Below, piece by piece: positions 7,549-15,399 of a stretch of 48,239 bases of DNA (position 1 is its first letter; each line of letters opens with the position of its first letter). Both the position numbers and the translations under genes were made by a program. This DNA is from Desulfosporosinus sp. (GTDB taxonomy: Bacteria > Bacillota > Desulfitobacteriia > Desulfitobacteriales > Desulfitobacteriaceae): the NCBI GenBank assembly GCA_003513495.1, contig DOPM01000028.1, positions 91,391 to 139,629 of the forward strand, written 5' to 3'. The notes beneath the pieces were generated by a model, which saw only the letters and a list, made by a program, of their open reading frames with translations, was not told where the DNA came from and made no database searches.

Positions 7549-9006
7549 TTAGGCCCCAACTTTATTAAAGTAGGTTTTCCTATATTCCTGGAAATAGAGT
7601 TCATTATTTGCTGGTTTTACCAAACTGCATATGACCGATACCGTTAAGACGACTAATAGGGTCCCGGGAAGTTCACCCAGACCGGTTATTTTAACCAAAT
7701 AGGTACGCCACAATATATAAATAATTGGCCCTAATGTGGTACAAAAATAAGCTGCCTCACGATTGGCCTTATCCCAAAACAATGCCAAGATCATTGGTAC
7801 TCCAATTACAATAACAAATGCACCAAAACCAAAGGCATTAAGAATTGTAATTAGGGGCATCTGCATTCCGCTTAGGATTAATGCCAATAGGCCAATAACG
7901 ACAGTAGCTATCTTTGAATAACGCAGTTCTTCACTTTCCGTAAAGTTTTGTCCTTTTATCCGACCAATAATGTCGTGCACTATACTGGACCCAGCTGCCA
8001 TTAATAAGGCATCCAACGTCGTAAAAACCGCCGCCAATAGGCAAAAAACCAACAGCATACCCACGATCTCCGGAGCAACATGAGTTATGAATGCGGCAAA
8101 AGCTTTGTCCGGGGTTTCTATGCCGATGCCTAAAGCACGGGGGACCAAACCAATTAGGACAGCAGCGAAGGTCCAATAAAGGGAAATGATGACCCCAATT
8201 GGGAAAGCTAATCGTGCGGTCCTGGCGTCTTTCATCCCATAAAAAGCAGGAATAATATGAGGGCTGCTAAACAAGCCAAATAGATATACAAACGCTAAGT
8301 TGTACCAGAGAGAGCGGGGCATTTCTCCAAAAAAGCTGGTCATACTGGGATTCTGCTGAACTAATAAATGGTCTATCCCAGAAATGCCTCCCACGGCTTT
8401 TAGACCAACGATTATGGCTACTGTAACACAAATGATCATAATCATCCCCTGTACAGTGTCCAAATAGGCAATGGCAGAGCGACCGCCAAGAGAAGAGAAG
8501 ATTACTAACACAGTGCTAAATAGGACTAATGACCAAACGTACGGTAACCCCAAGTAACTTTCTATTGTTAATGCCGCTGACCTCATTTGTACAACAAGCA
8601 TGGGCACAGTAAAAATCACAATCCAAAATGCGACTATAGGGTAAAAGTGGTTTGATCCGTATCTTTTAACAAATAGTTCCGGCGTCGTGATGGCTTTTAT
8701 TTTATGAGATACCTCTCTAATTTTGGGAGCAACTATGAACCAAGTGATAAAGACACCAAAAGCGGCTCCAATCTGCCATGTTCCTCCGCCCCAACCATAC
8801 TGATATGCCATACCTGCACCACCAACAAACAAACCAGCACTAGTCGCTGCAGTTGCAGCCGTAAAAGCTGACGCAACTGGACCTAAGGCACGGCCGCCAA
8901 ATACATAGCCTTCCACACTTTTTATACCACTTCGCGTGTAGTATAAAGCCCAGCAAGGTAATAATACCAAAAAGACAAATAAGGCTGCTATTTTGCTCGG
9001 TTCCAT
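7549..9006 (-). CDS. Sodium:solute symporter, SSS family
   Basis: This 485-residue polytopic membrane protein has the SSS-family (PF00473) pattern of about 13 helices. Recognisable stretches are GGRALGPVASAFTAATAATS in the first third and the family-typical FGLFSSPHIIPAFYG region near the middle. The ATG encoding MEPSKIAAL is chosen because AAGGGGA lies 7 bases upstream. An ATG six codons earlier is less well placed. It ends 16 bases before the protein B selenoprotein start, so the three genes are one operon. By context it should import the reductase substrate with Na+. Betaine reductase loci more often carry BCCT-type carriers, so the substrate remains open. Confidence 0.92.
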   Translation of the reverse strand: MEPSKIAALFVFLVLLPCWALYYTRSGIKSVEGYVFGGRALGPVASAFTAATAATSAGLFVGGAGMAYQYGWGGGTWQIGAAFGVFITWFIVAPKIREVSHKIKAITTPELFVKRYGSNHFYPIVAFWIVIFTVPMLVVQMRSAALTIESYLGLPYVWSLVLFSTVLVIFSSLGGRSAIAYLDTVQGMIMIICVTVAIIVGLKAVGGISGIDHLLVQQNPSMTSFFGEMPRSLWYNLAFVYLFGLFSSPHIIPAFYGMKDARTARLAFPIGVIISLYWTFAAVLIGLVPRALGIGIETPDKAFAAFITHVAPEIVGMLLVFCLLAAVFTTLDALLMAAGSSIVHDIIGRIKGQNFTESEELRYSKIATVVIGLLALILSGMQMPLITILNAFGFGAFVIVIGVPMILALFWDKANREAAYFCTTLGPIIYILWRTYLVKITGLGELPGTLLVVLTVSVICSLVKPANNELYFQEYRKTYFNKVGA

Positions 9007-9049
9007 TGAAGATTCCCCTTCCATTTACTAATTTGATCCCTTTAATTTT

Positions 9050-9151
9050 TTAGTCAAACTTTTCAAAAAAACTTTCTCCAAATATAGCTATTACTATAGC
9101 TAAACTGCTAAAAAGTACTAATAATGAGATGAAAATCAAACTCGCACTCAC
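9050..9151 (-). CDS. Small membrane peptide, likely SSS symporter accessory subunit
   Basis: This 33-residue peptide has one hydrophobic helix (LIFISLLVLFSSLAIVIAIF) followed by a charged tail ending ESFFEKFD. The start is GTG, placed 8 bases after AAAGGAG. It lies 43 bases before the symporter gene and is the first cistron after the riboswitch terminator. Short one-helix peptides beside SSS and NSS symporters (such as MetS beside MetP) are known to be needed for transport. By analogy this is a symporter small accessory protein. Confidence 0.72.
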   Translation of the reverse strand: MSASLIFISLLVLFSSLAIVIAIFGESFFEKFD

Positions 9152-9218
9152 GTTTCCTACTCCTTTCATAAGTTAATGCAATAACTTAATTTATACTCTT
9201 CCCCCCCCTAACCTAAAT

Positions 9219-9248
9219 AAAAAAAACCCACATCCCAAGAGGGTGCAG
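9219..9248 (-). terminator. Probable riboswitch-controlled terminator ahead of the symporter operon
   Basis: On the minus strand GCACCC-TCTT-GGGATGT can pair (one bulged A) and is followed by GGGTTTTTTTT. It sits about 55 bases 3' of the cobalamin aptamer, in the place of the expression platform. Confidence 0.55.
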
Positions 9249-9302
9249 ATTTTTCCATCATCTCACCTAAGCCGACTCATTCACGAAGCCGACATAGAAA
9301 TT

Positions 9303-9450
9303 CTACAGGCAGGTCTCCTGACTAGGGTCACAGCGTTTACTTCCTTCCCCCATAATGGATGGAGTGGTATAAGTAAAAGCTCACCTTCACAGTGGCGGGT
9401 CCGTCCGGGAATTACACCCGGTTCCCTATTCTCCCAAATGGGCACCTGTA
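9303..9450 (-). ncRNA. Cobalamin riboswitch upstream of the symporter/protein B operon
   Basis: Read on the minus strand the element has the conserved order of the B12 aptamer: AGGTGCCC, AATAGGGAA, the core GGACCCGCCACTGTGA, and the B12 box GTCAGGAGACCTGCC at its 3' end. A U-tract terminator follows and then the symporter accessory peptide. Binding of adenosylcobalamin or a related cobamide should reduce expression of the operon. Confidence 0.93.
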
Positions 9451-9517
9451 AAAAAGGTTTATTAAAATTTTCTTAACGTATCAAGAAGTATAACTTTAGG
9501 GTCCTCTTTCACTCGTC

Positions 9518-9591
9518 TCATCCTCAGCGCAGCGAAGATCTTAACTTGAAATAGTGTAGAAGTCAAGATTCTTCGGCTATGCCTCAGAATT
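9518..9591 (+). repeat. Degenerate inverted repeat related to the neighbouring palindrome
   Basis: TCATCCTCAGCGCAGCGAAG and, 40 bases on, a complementary stretch (TTCTTCGGCTATGCCTCAG) form an imperfect hairpin. The left arm is a variant of the perfect palindrome 130 bases away, so both belong to one REP-like family. Confidence 0.5.
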
Positions 9592-9650
9592 CCATGCGTT
9601 ACCTGCATCACGATAAACAAGACTATTCTGTCACAAACAAAAGATTATTC

Positions 9651-9706
9651 TGTCATCCTGAGCGATAGCGAAGGATCTAGATCCTTTGCTATCGCTCAGG
9701 ATGACA
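9651..9706 (+). repeat. Near-perfect 56-bp palindrome, REP-like element
   Basis: Two 28-base arms (beginning TGTCATCCTGAGCGATAGC) pair with one G.U and no loop, centred on CTAG. It lies in the otherwise empty space between grdC and the second riboswitch and could end grdC transcription. Nothing else recognisable lies between the aptamer and grdC. Confidence 0.75.
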
Positions 9707-9837
9707 CAGTGCTTAAGTTGCTTTCATAGCAAAGACATGTATAGTAAAAAGACGTGTAGCTTTTTTCCTAATATAAGGTTACCTCAGACAAGCAGTAATG
9801 TAAATATTAAGTAAAAATACAATAATATTGAAATTAA

Positions 9838-11265
9838 CTATTTGGGGTTCCTCTGAATTATCAGAGAAAGAGCGTCATAGAGTCGGGTGAGTTTACCTAA
9901 AAAGAGGCTCCCTTTACCTATAATCATTACTTGATTCACTTTGTTTCCAAGTATAAGGTCACGGGCGGGTCCGATATAGGGTACACCTGAAGGAATATGT
10001 CCCTGGTTTGGCGCAAAACCGGGTACCCCAAAGCGGTGAATTTGCTCCTCGATTTCGGAACGATCTATTTCTCCCCTTAGAATACCTAGAGAAGCGATCA
10101 TACTATAGTTCCTTTTGGCTATATCACCACACCCCGTTGGTTCGATAATTTCCGGATTCACAAGTTCTGCCGCATAACGATCCATATCTACAATTCTATA
10201 TCCACCCTTTGTTAAAGGTTCAGCGATAAGAGAATGATAAACCTGTTGAGGCGAGTCACCGCAGCCAACGTTCATTCTACCAATCAGATCAGTACGTATG
10301 ATAGGATTTATCCCATCATCTTTACTGATATGAAATGCAAATGCTCCCAGTATGTCTTCCAAGACGGGCATATTGTGTTCAAGGTGAATCTCCGCATTGA
10401 GCCCCAGTTTTGCGCTGCACCCTCCAGCTACTACAATTACATTTGTAAAGATACCCGACTGAACTAATGCTGCAGCTTGCATCAAGGCATGCACTGGAGC
10501 AGCACAAAATGCACGCGTATCGGCTCCACTAGCATTGGAACAGGAACAGGCTTCGGCGATAGACTTGGCAAAACTTCCGCCTCCCTTCTGTCGATTGTCT
10601 CCACAGGCTTCTTCGGAAGCTTCGATAATATAGTCTACATCCTGTGGCTTAAGCCCGGTCTTCGAAAGGAGAAGTTGAAGAGCTGCTACAGCGGAAGCCT
10701 TTGCCGTCAGGTTTTCCAATACCCTGGATGCAGTTAGATTAGAATCCGACACGGTGGCCTTCCGGACACACCCGATAATTTGTCCTCCAAAGATCAGCGG
10801 CAGGGCTTCACGTGTTTCAATCATTTCATGAACCTCTTCATTAGAGAACGAATCATTCTGAGCCGTTTTTATTCCTTTAAGCATACATAAAGCAGGATGA
10901 TAACGTAGTTTTTGTAAGATGGACTGCTTAAATCCTGCTTCCAGGCACACGAGTCCGTAAACATCAACCGCATCTAGCACGCCTAGAAACTCGTCCTCGG
11001 GAAAAATTTCACCTAACTTCCCTTGGCGCTTTCCTTCGGACAAAGCATTATTATACCAGGGTCGGGGAATATTTAATAAATCCTCAGGTAAAAGATTTCC
11101 GATAAACGCTTGATTCGGTGGATAACGGACTACACTATCAAAGCTTCGTAATTGATCCTTGATCGAATGACTTAGCTGTGAACCCTTTAAGGTTGCTTGC
11201 TGAAGAAGAAGTCCCGGTGTCTGAATTAACGTATAGCTCGTCCCTTTGATGACTGGATACTTCAT
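9838..11265 (-). CDS. grdC: Glycine/betaine reductase protein C, beta subunit (GrdC)
   Basis: Protein C takes the carboxymethyl-selenide bound to GrdA and releases acetyl phosphate. The 475 residues resemble thiolase/FabH-fold proteins, as GrdC does. Visible landmarks are VDYIIEASEEACGDNRQKGG, FAKSIAEA, a cysteine in GADTRAFCAAPVHALMQAA, IVVAGGCSAKLGLN and the glycine-rich end (VMIIGKGSLFLGKLTRLYD). It overlaps the grdA stop by four bases, so translation is probably coupled. GrdD, the subunit usually encoded next, is absent: downstream there is only the REP-like palindrome. The cell must supply GrdD from elsewhere if this set is functional. Confidence 0.93.
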   Translation of the reverse strand: MKYPVIKGTSYTLIQTPGLLLQQATLKGSQLSHSIKDQLRSFDSVVRYPPNQAFIGNLLPEDLLNIPRPWYNNALSEGKRQGKLGEIFPEDEFLGVLDAVDVYGLVCLEAGFKQSILQKLRYHPALCMLKGIKTAQNDSFSNEEVHEMIETREALPLIFGGQIIGCVRKATVSDSNLTASRVLENLTAKASAVAALQLLLSKTGLKPQDVDYIIEASEEACGDNRQKGGGSFAKSIAEACSCSNASGADTRAFCAAPVHALMQAAALVQSGIFTNVIVVAGGCSAKLGLNAEIHLEHNMPVLEDILGAFAFHISKDDGINPIIRTDLIGRMNVGCGDSPQQVYHSLIAEPLTKGGYRIVDMDRYAAELVNPEIIEPTGCGDIAKRNYSMIASLGILRGEIDRSEIEEQIHRFGVPGFAPNQGHIPSGVPYIGPARDLILGNKVNQVMIIGKGSLFLGKLTRLYDALSLIIQRNPK

Positions 11266-11732
11266 TCGCTCACTTCCGATGGAAAAAATCGTTTACGTAC
11301 GATTGAGACCTCTTCAATAATTCTTGAAATATCAAGGATCATTTCCATCATTTCCATATGTCGTAAATAGACTTGATGATCAATGAGTTCTTTGAGTTCG
11401 ACGATATGATAAGCTTTAAGCCCTAACTGGGCTGTTGGAATCGGATCAATAAACATAAGGTTACCGCCTGCCACCGATTCAGCTGCGATGACTGCCATTT
11501 CAGGATCCGCACTGCCGAGTACAGCAATAAGTTCCTCACAGCCGTATTTCTGAGCAAGTTCTTGTATTTGAACCTGATTTTCTTGATCCATTGCTCCAGC
11601 CGATGTTCAAACGTAACAATGTGTCATCGCATAAATAACTTCCCCGCCAGCGCTAATGACACATTCCTCTAAAGATTGAGCCGGAATCCCATCCCTGTCG
11701 CCAATAACGACAACTTTTTTTCCTTTTAACAT
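11262..11732 (-). CDS. grdA: Glycine/sarcosine/betaine reductase selenoprotein A, UGA = Sec at residue 42
   Basis: This 156-residue selenoprotein carries the carboxymethyl group between protein B and protein C and is re-reduced by thioredoxin. The UGA lies in CYVUTSAGAMDQENQ, the CxxU redox site of GrdA. The N-terminus (GKKVVVIGDRDGIPAQ) has the family start. The ATG at 9 bases after AAAGGAG is chosen; another ATG two bases after that site is too close. Ordinary gene prediction would begin it only after the UGA. It is the first gene after a cobalamin riboswitch and its terminator, and it overlaps grdC. Confidence 0.96.
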
Positions 11733-11776
11733 AAAACATTACTCCTTTAAACTTAGGGCGTTGGTAAAATTAAAAT

Positions 11777-11811
11777 AGTCCTATGATCAAATTAGATTTG
11801 ATCATAGGACT
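11777..11811 (-). terminator. Riboswitch-controlled terminator ahead of grdA
   Basis: A perfect 16-bp stem (AGTCCTATGATCAAAT and its complement) with a three-base loop is followed on the minus strand by ATTTTAATTTT. It lies between the B12 aptamer and the grdA start. Confidence 0.85.
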
Positions 11812-11835
11812 TTACCTTCATCCCCGACACAATAA

Positions 11836-11998
11836 TAAGGCAGGTCTCCTGGCTAACGGGTCATTGCTAAATCACAAGGCCTTCCCAGCTTATGCCAGTG
11901 GCACTTAATAGCTCGCCGATTACAGTGGTGGGTCCGCTCCGTTTATAGCCTAAATAAGACTATTTTCGGATTCCCTATTCTCCCCTTATGGGCACCTT
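11836..11998 (-). ncRNA. Cobalamin riboswitch upstream of grdA-grdC
   Basis: The minus strand reads AAGGTGCCC, AATAGGGAATCC, the core GGACCCACCACTGTAA, GCCACTGGC, and the B12 box GCCAGGAGACCTGCC, in the correct order for the cobalamin aptamer. A perfect intrinsic terminator follows. This is a second, independent copy of the regulatory arrangement seen before the symporter operon. Confidence 0.95.
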
Positions 11999-12104
11999 AC
12001 TAAAATTATATTTGGATAAAGTTTATAATAATATGAATTGTTTTTCAATAGGTTTTTGGAAATTATATTCCCGCAGGCAGCTGTCCTCCCGAAACTGTGT
12101 AATA

Positions 12105-13169
12105 TCACGATTTTCCAGCTGTGAAACGCCCACCATTTTCATAAGCGTTCTTGCTATTAAAATTACTTGTCGCACAAGCTATACACATTGCAGGCTCTAA
12201 GTCATCAAACACTTGCTTGCCACACCAAGAACAAAACCGTCGTTTTCCTTGGTGCAAAAGAACTTTACCTGCTAGTAATCGATAAGATAAGGACTTTATC
12301 TCCATACTTAAAGCTTTAGAGCGGCATATACTGATACACCTTTGACAGCGAGCGCATTTTATTGGTTCATAAATCAATGTCAACTGTTCCTTAGTTTCTT
12401 TTTTCGTTAAAGCTCCTTGCGGACATATCCCTTCACATTCACCGCAATTTGTACAACTTTCGCTTACAGTTAATGCCGGTATTGGGAGTACCTCAGTCCC
12501 GGATTTTTGGGACTTCCAGGTTTCTCCCAAGAACTGCCGTGTCTTCGGAATAAGATACCTTTCGTTGGAAGTGATACCCGGTAACATTGCTTCCAATTTC
12601 TCACGACCGATGTCTCGCCATCCCTTTTTCTCGATCTGGTCTTGTACTGACATCGTATCCCTCATGGCCGATTCACAGTTCCCATCATCAGATGCAACTC
12701 TAATCCTTATTGGTGGATGATCTTTCCATGTATTATGAACTTCTTTAAAAATCTGCACACTCGTTTCACAAGCTTTTTTATCCGCACAATTTGCGCACAC
12801 TCCGGTGTATATTATTAATTCCTTCTCCCGAGCATACAACATGAGACTCAGCCATAAATCCCTGTCGAAGATCCCTAGACAAGGAATTTCATGGCCCGCT
12901 GGGATTGCTTGTGGGCAATTTAAAACAACATTCTCTGAACGTTTAATATACTCGTACAGCTTATCGGAGTTGCGATAAAAAAATCCGCCGCTAGGACAAA
13001 CAGCTATGCATATCCCACATTCTGTACAGCGTTTAGCATCAAGTTCACGGTATACGGAAATGGCATGATGAGGACAGGAGTCGATACATAACCGACAAAG
13101 ATTTACAAATGCTTTTTTGGTATTGAGACAACAATCGTGATTATATACAATTTGACAATTATAAATCAT
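12105..13169 (-). CDS. Ferredoxin-type protein with four predicted [4Fe-4S] sites
   Basis: This 354-residue cytoplasmic protein has two N-terminal cysteine groups (CRLCIDSCPHHAI and CTECGICIAVCPSG), then a middle region with cysteines in CANCADKKAC. Two C-terminal clusters follow (CTNCGECEGICPQG and CARCQRCISICR), and the protein ends with a zinc-ribbon-like CSWCG...CIAC. An electron-transfer role is likely. The start is the ATG behind AGAGGTG; an upstream TTG is rejected. It is separated from the hydrogenase genes by a terminator, yet lies immediately downstream of them. It may feed electrons to or from that enzyme or the reductase system. I do not recognise a specific family name. Confidence 0.8.
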   Translation of the reverse strand: MIYNCQIVYNHDCCLNTKKAFVNLCRLCIDSCPHHAISVYRELDAKRCTECGICIAVCPSGGFFYRNSDKLYEYIKRSENVVLNCPQAIPAGHEIPCLGIFDRDLWLSLMLYAREKELIIYTGVCANCADKKACETSVQIFKEVHNTWKDHPPIRIRVASDDGNCESAMRDTMSVQDQIEKKGWRDIGREKLEAMLPGITSNERYLIPKTRQFLGETWKSQKSGTEVLPIPALTVSESCTNCGECEGICPQGALTKKETKEQLTLIYEPIKCARCQRCISICRSKALSMEIKSLSYRLLAGKVLLHQGKRRFCSWCGKQVFDDLEPAMCIACATSNFNSKNAYENGGRFTAGKS

Positions 13170-13277
13170 TAAGACACCTCTTTTGTGCAAACCCTTATAT
13201 TTTCCAAACTCAAGGTCTGTTCAGGAGCGTCGACGTCGAAGTGAAACTACATCAAGTCTACTGTGATAAAAAACAAA

Positions 13278-13305
13278 AGCACAGGCTGATTACTTGGCCT
13301 GCGCT
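13278..13305 (-). terminator. Terminator of the hydrogenase operon
   Basis: AGCGCAGGC pairs with GCCTGTGCT (one G.U pair) and is followed by TTTTGTTTTTT on the minus strand. Confidence 0.85.
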
Positions 13306-13348
13306 ATAAGTTGTATTTAAAAGAAATCTCTCTATTCCTTTAAAAGGC

Positions 13349-14572
13349 TTATTTCGCGGTGGTAGCGTAAGGCAATTTTTCAGTGACTGTATAGTCGTCA
13401 ACTTTTGATCCTTTATGTTCAAGAATATTGAAGTTTTCTGCTATGAACAGGTATGCTAAACAAGCTATTGATACTAAACCTAAGCTGACTATAACCTCTG
13501 TCCAAGCAGGGAAATAATGTCCACCGTATTGGTTGATATGTTTTCCCATTCCAGTAAACAGTACATCAAACCTGTTGAGAATGACTCCGGATACATTAAG
13601 TACTGCAAACCAGATCAGGCCTTTACGGGTACTGGACAAGGAACTGAATGCGATAATTATTGGTATTATTACACCAAGAACTAGTTCGCTTAGGAACAAG
13701 ATACTGGGTAAATCAAAGGCAAAAACATTAGCAAAGGTTCCTCTTACTACCATATCCGTGATCTTTAAGATCAAATACAAGATCATTGCTCCACCGGATA
13801 TTCTAGCCAACCCTCTTAAGACAGAGATATCTATTTTATGATTTAATGCCTTCCCAGCTAGAGTACTTTCTATAATAATCATGCCTGCCCCGACAAAAAA
13901 TGAGGATAACAGGAAGAACAGCGGCAGAAATGCCGACCACCAAAGGGGGTTCACTTTGCCTACAAATAGGTAGAACAACTGGCCCAATGATGATTGGTGC
14001 AGAGTTGGTAGGGTGATACCGATGATCAGCATTACAGGCATTGCTTTCTTAAGGTATTTGTGTGCCCCTTTAAATACTTTCTCTGTTGCTACTTCGCAGA
14101 ATTCCAATACCTGAATCAATGTATAACATGAAATGCACCAGAAAACTTCAAACAATACGCTGGCATGTCCCCATGATACATAGGGTCTCCAGAAATTGTG
14201 CCATTGTCCTACCTCAATCAATAACCCGAGTACGACAACAATATAACCTAATAATGAAGTTAGCATTGCACTTCTTGCGATTGGATAAAACTTATCCCTG
14301 CGTAGTACGTATACGATAAGGGCTACTCCATATCCGCCTCCTGCCAGGGCTACCCCTAACAGTACGTCAAATGAAATCCATAGTCCCCATGGCCACTGGT
14401 CGTTTAGATTGGTTGTAGCTCCCAGGCCTAATACAAAACGCACCAAAATTACTGCTATGGCCACGGCAGCTATGCCCGTAAACACCCACCTCATGGGGGT
14501 CATTCTAAACTTCCATTTCACACTGCTCAATTTCTCCCCTGTTCGGTTTACAAAGGTAGTAACAAGTTCCAT
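13349..14572 (-). CDS. HybB/NrfD-family membrane subunit of the hydrogenase
   Basis: This 407-residue integral membrane protein has about ten helices of the NrfD/PsrC/HybB family, which anchors exported oxidoreductases and moves electrons to or from menaquinone. Landmarks are NDQWPWGLWISFDVLLGVAL near the N-terminus and LPTLHQSSLGQLF in the middle, both typical of HybB-like proteins. GGAGGG lies 7 bases before the ATG. It is the last gene of the three-gene exported hydrogenase operon. Without a cytochrome in the window, it is the likely quinone-reactive unit. Confidence 0.93.
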   Translation of the reverse strand: MELVTTFVNRTGEKLSSVKWKFRMTPMRWVFTGIAAVAIAVILVRFVLGLGATTNLNDQWPWGLWISFDVLLGVALAGGGYGVALIVYVLRRDKFYPIARSAMLTSLLGYIVVVLGLLIEVGQWHNFWRPYVSWGHASVLFEVFWCISCYTLIQVLEFCEVATEKVFKGAHKYLKKAMPVMLIIGITLPTLHQSSLGQLFYLFVGKVNPLWWSAFLPLFFLLSSFFVGAGMIIIESTLAGKALNHKIDISVLRGLARISGGAMILYLILKITDMVVRGTFANVFAFDLPSILFLSELVLGVIIPIIIAFSSLSSTRKGLIWFAVLNVSGVILNRFDVLFTGMGKHINQYGGHYFPAWTEVIVSLGLVSIACLAYLFIAENFNILEHKGSKVDDYTVTEKLPYATTAK

Positions 14573-14602
14573 AAATTTCCCTCCATTCTGTTTTTTGATT
14601 TA

Positions 14603-15379
14603 TTAATCTAGAGGTTCCTTGCCTTTATTGTTAAATATATACAATCCGGCTAAGATGGCCGCCCAGCCGACTCCTACAAATGGTGTAGCTTTCATATACC
14701 CTTCTGTGTAAGAAGGCAACGGCATGGTTGTTACATCCGTTCTGAATCTCATCTGTTCAAATGGTGTATCCGAGATATAAAGCCAGGATGTACCCCCTGC
14801 TTCTCTCTCTCCAAATACTCTATCTACATAACCGTTTTCTTTGATTCTCTTTTTTGCCTCTGCCAACAATTGCTCTCTGTCCCCAAAGATAATTGCTCCT
14901 GTCGGGCACACTGAGGTACACGCCGGTTCCATGTCATTGGCAACTCTTGTCGCGCACATCTGGCATTTCCTTACTCCAGGAATTGCTTTCTTCCATTCGT
15001 ATCTCAGTATGTCAAATGGACATGCCATCATGCAGTAACGGCAACCTACGCACAGACTCTGGTCATAAATGACCGGTCCCTCAGGAAGCTTCTGAAACGC
15101 CTTGGAGAAACATGATGATGCACATGCAGGATCCTCACAGTGAAAACATTGGGTTTTGACATATCTCCATACTGATGAGCCGTCCTTCTGTAAGTCATAA
15201 CGATTTATTGATGTCCATTCTTCAGGCCATAAGCCGTTGTTTGGTTCCTTTGCTCTGTCTGTAGCAGTCTTGCTCTTTTCCTGGGGATCCCATTCAAGTT
15301 CATTCCATAATTTGCAGGCTACCGAACAGCTATCACAACCTACACATTTCGGTATATCTACGAGTACGCCATTTGTCAT
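14603..15379 (-). CDS. HybA-like four-cluster iron-sulfur subunit of the hydrogenase
   Basis: This 258-residue electron-transfer subunit has four cysteine groups typical of the DMSO-reductase/HybA iron-sulfur family: CVGCDSCSVACK, CFHCEDPACASSC, CVGCRYCMMACPF and CQMCATRVANDMEPACTSVC. A C-terminal hydrophobic helix (VGVGWAAILAGLYIF) would tether it to the membrane. It has no Tat signal of its own and may travel with the Tat-bearing catalytic subunit encoded just upstream. The start is the ATG behind GGAGGTGG; the in-frame TTG six codons earlier contains that site. Confidence 0.92.
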   Translation of the reverse strand: MTNGVLVDIPKCVGCDSCSVACKLWNELEWDPQEKSKTATDRAKEPNNGLWPEEWTSINRYDLQKDGSSVWRYVKTQCFHCEDPACASSCFSKAFQKLPEGPVIYDQSLCVGCRYCMMACPFDILRYEWKKAIPGVRKCQMCATRVANDMEPACTSVCPTGAIIFGDREQLLAEAKKRIKENGYVDRVFGEREAGGTSWLYISDTPFEQMRFRTDVTTMPLPSYTEGYMKATPFVGVGWAAILAGLYIFNNKGKEPLD

Positions 15380-15399
15380 ATTTTTCCACCTCCCCAATC

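Noticed and set aside
11607..11609. TGA in grdA read as an intergenic stop, giving a 109-residue protein
   Set aside because: The upstream in-frame 41 codons have the GrdA N-terminus and the CxxU site, with a good ribosome-binding site.
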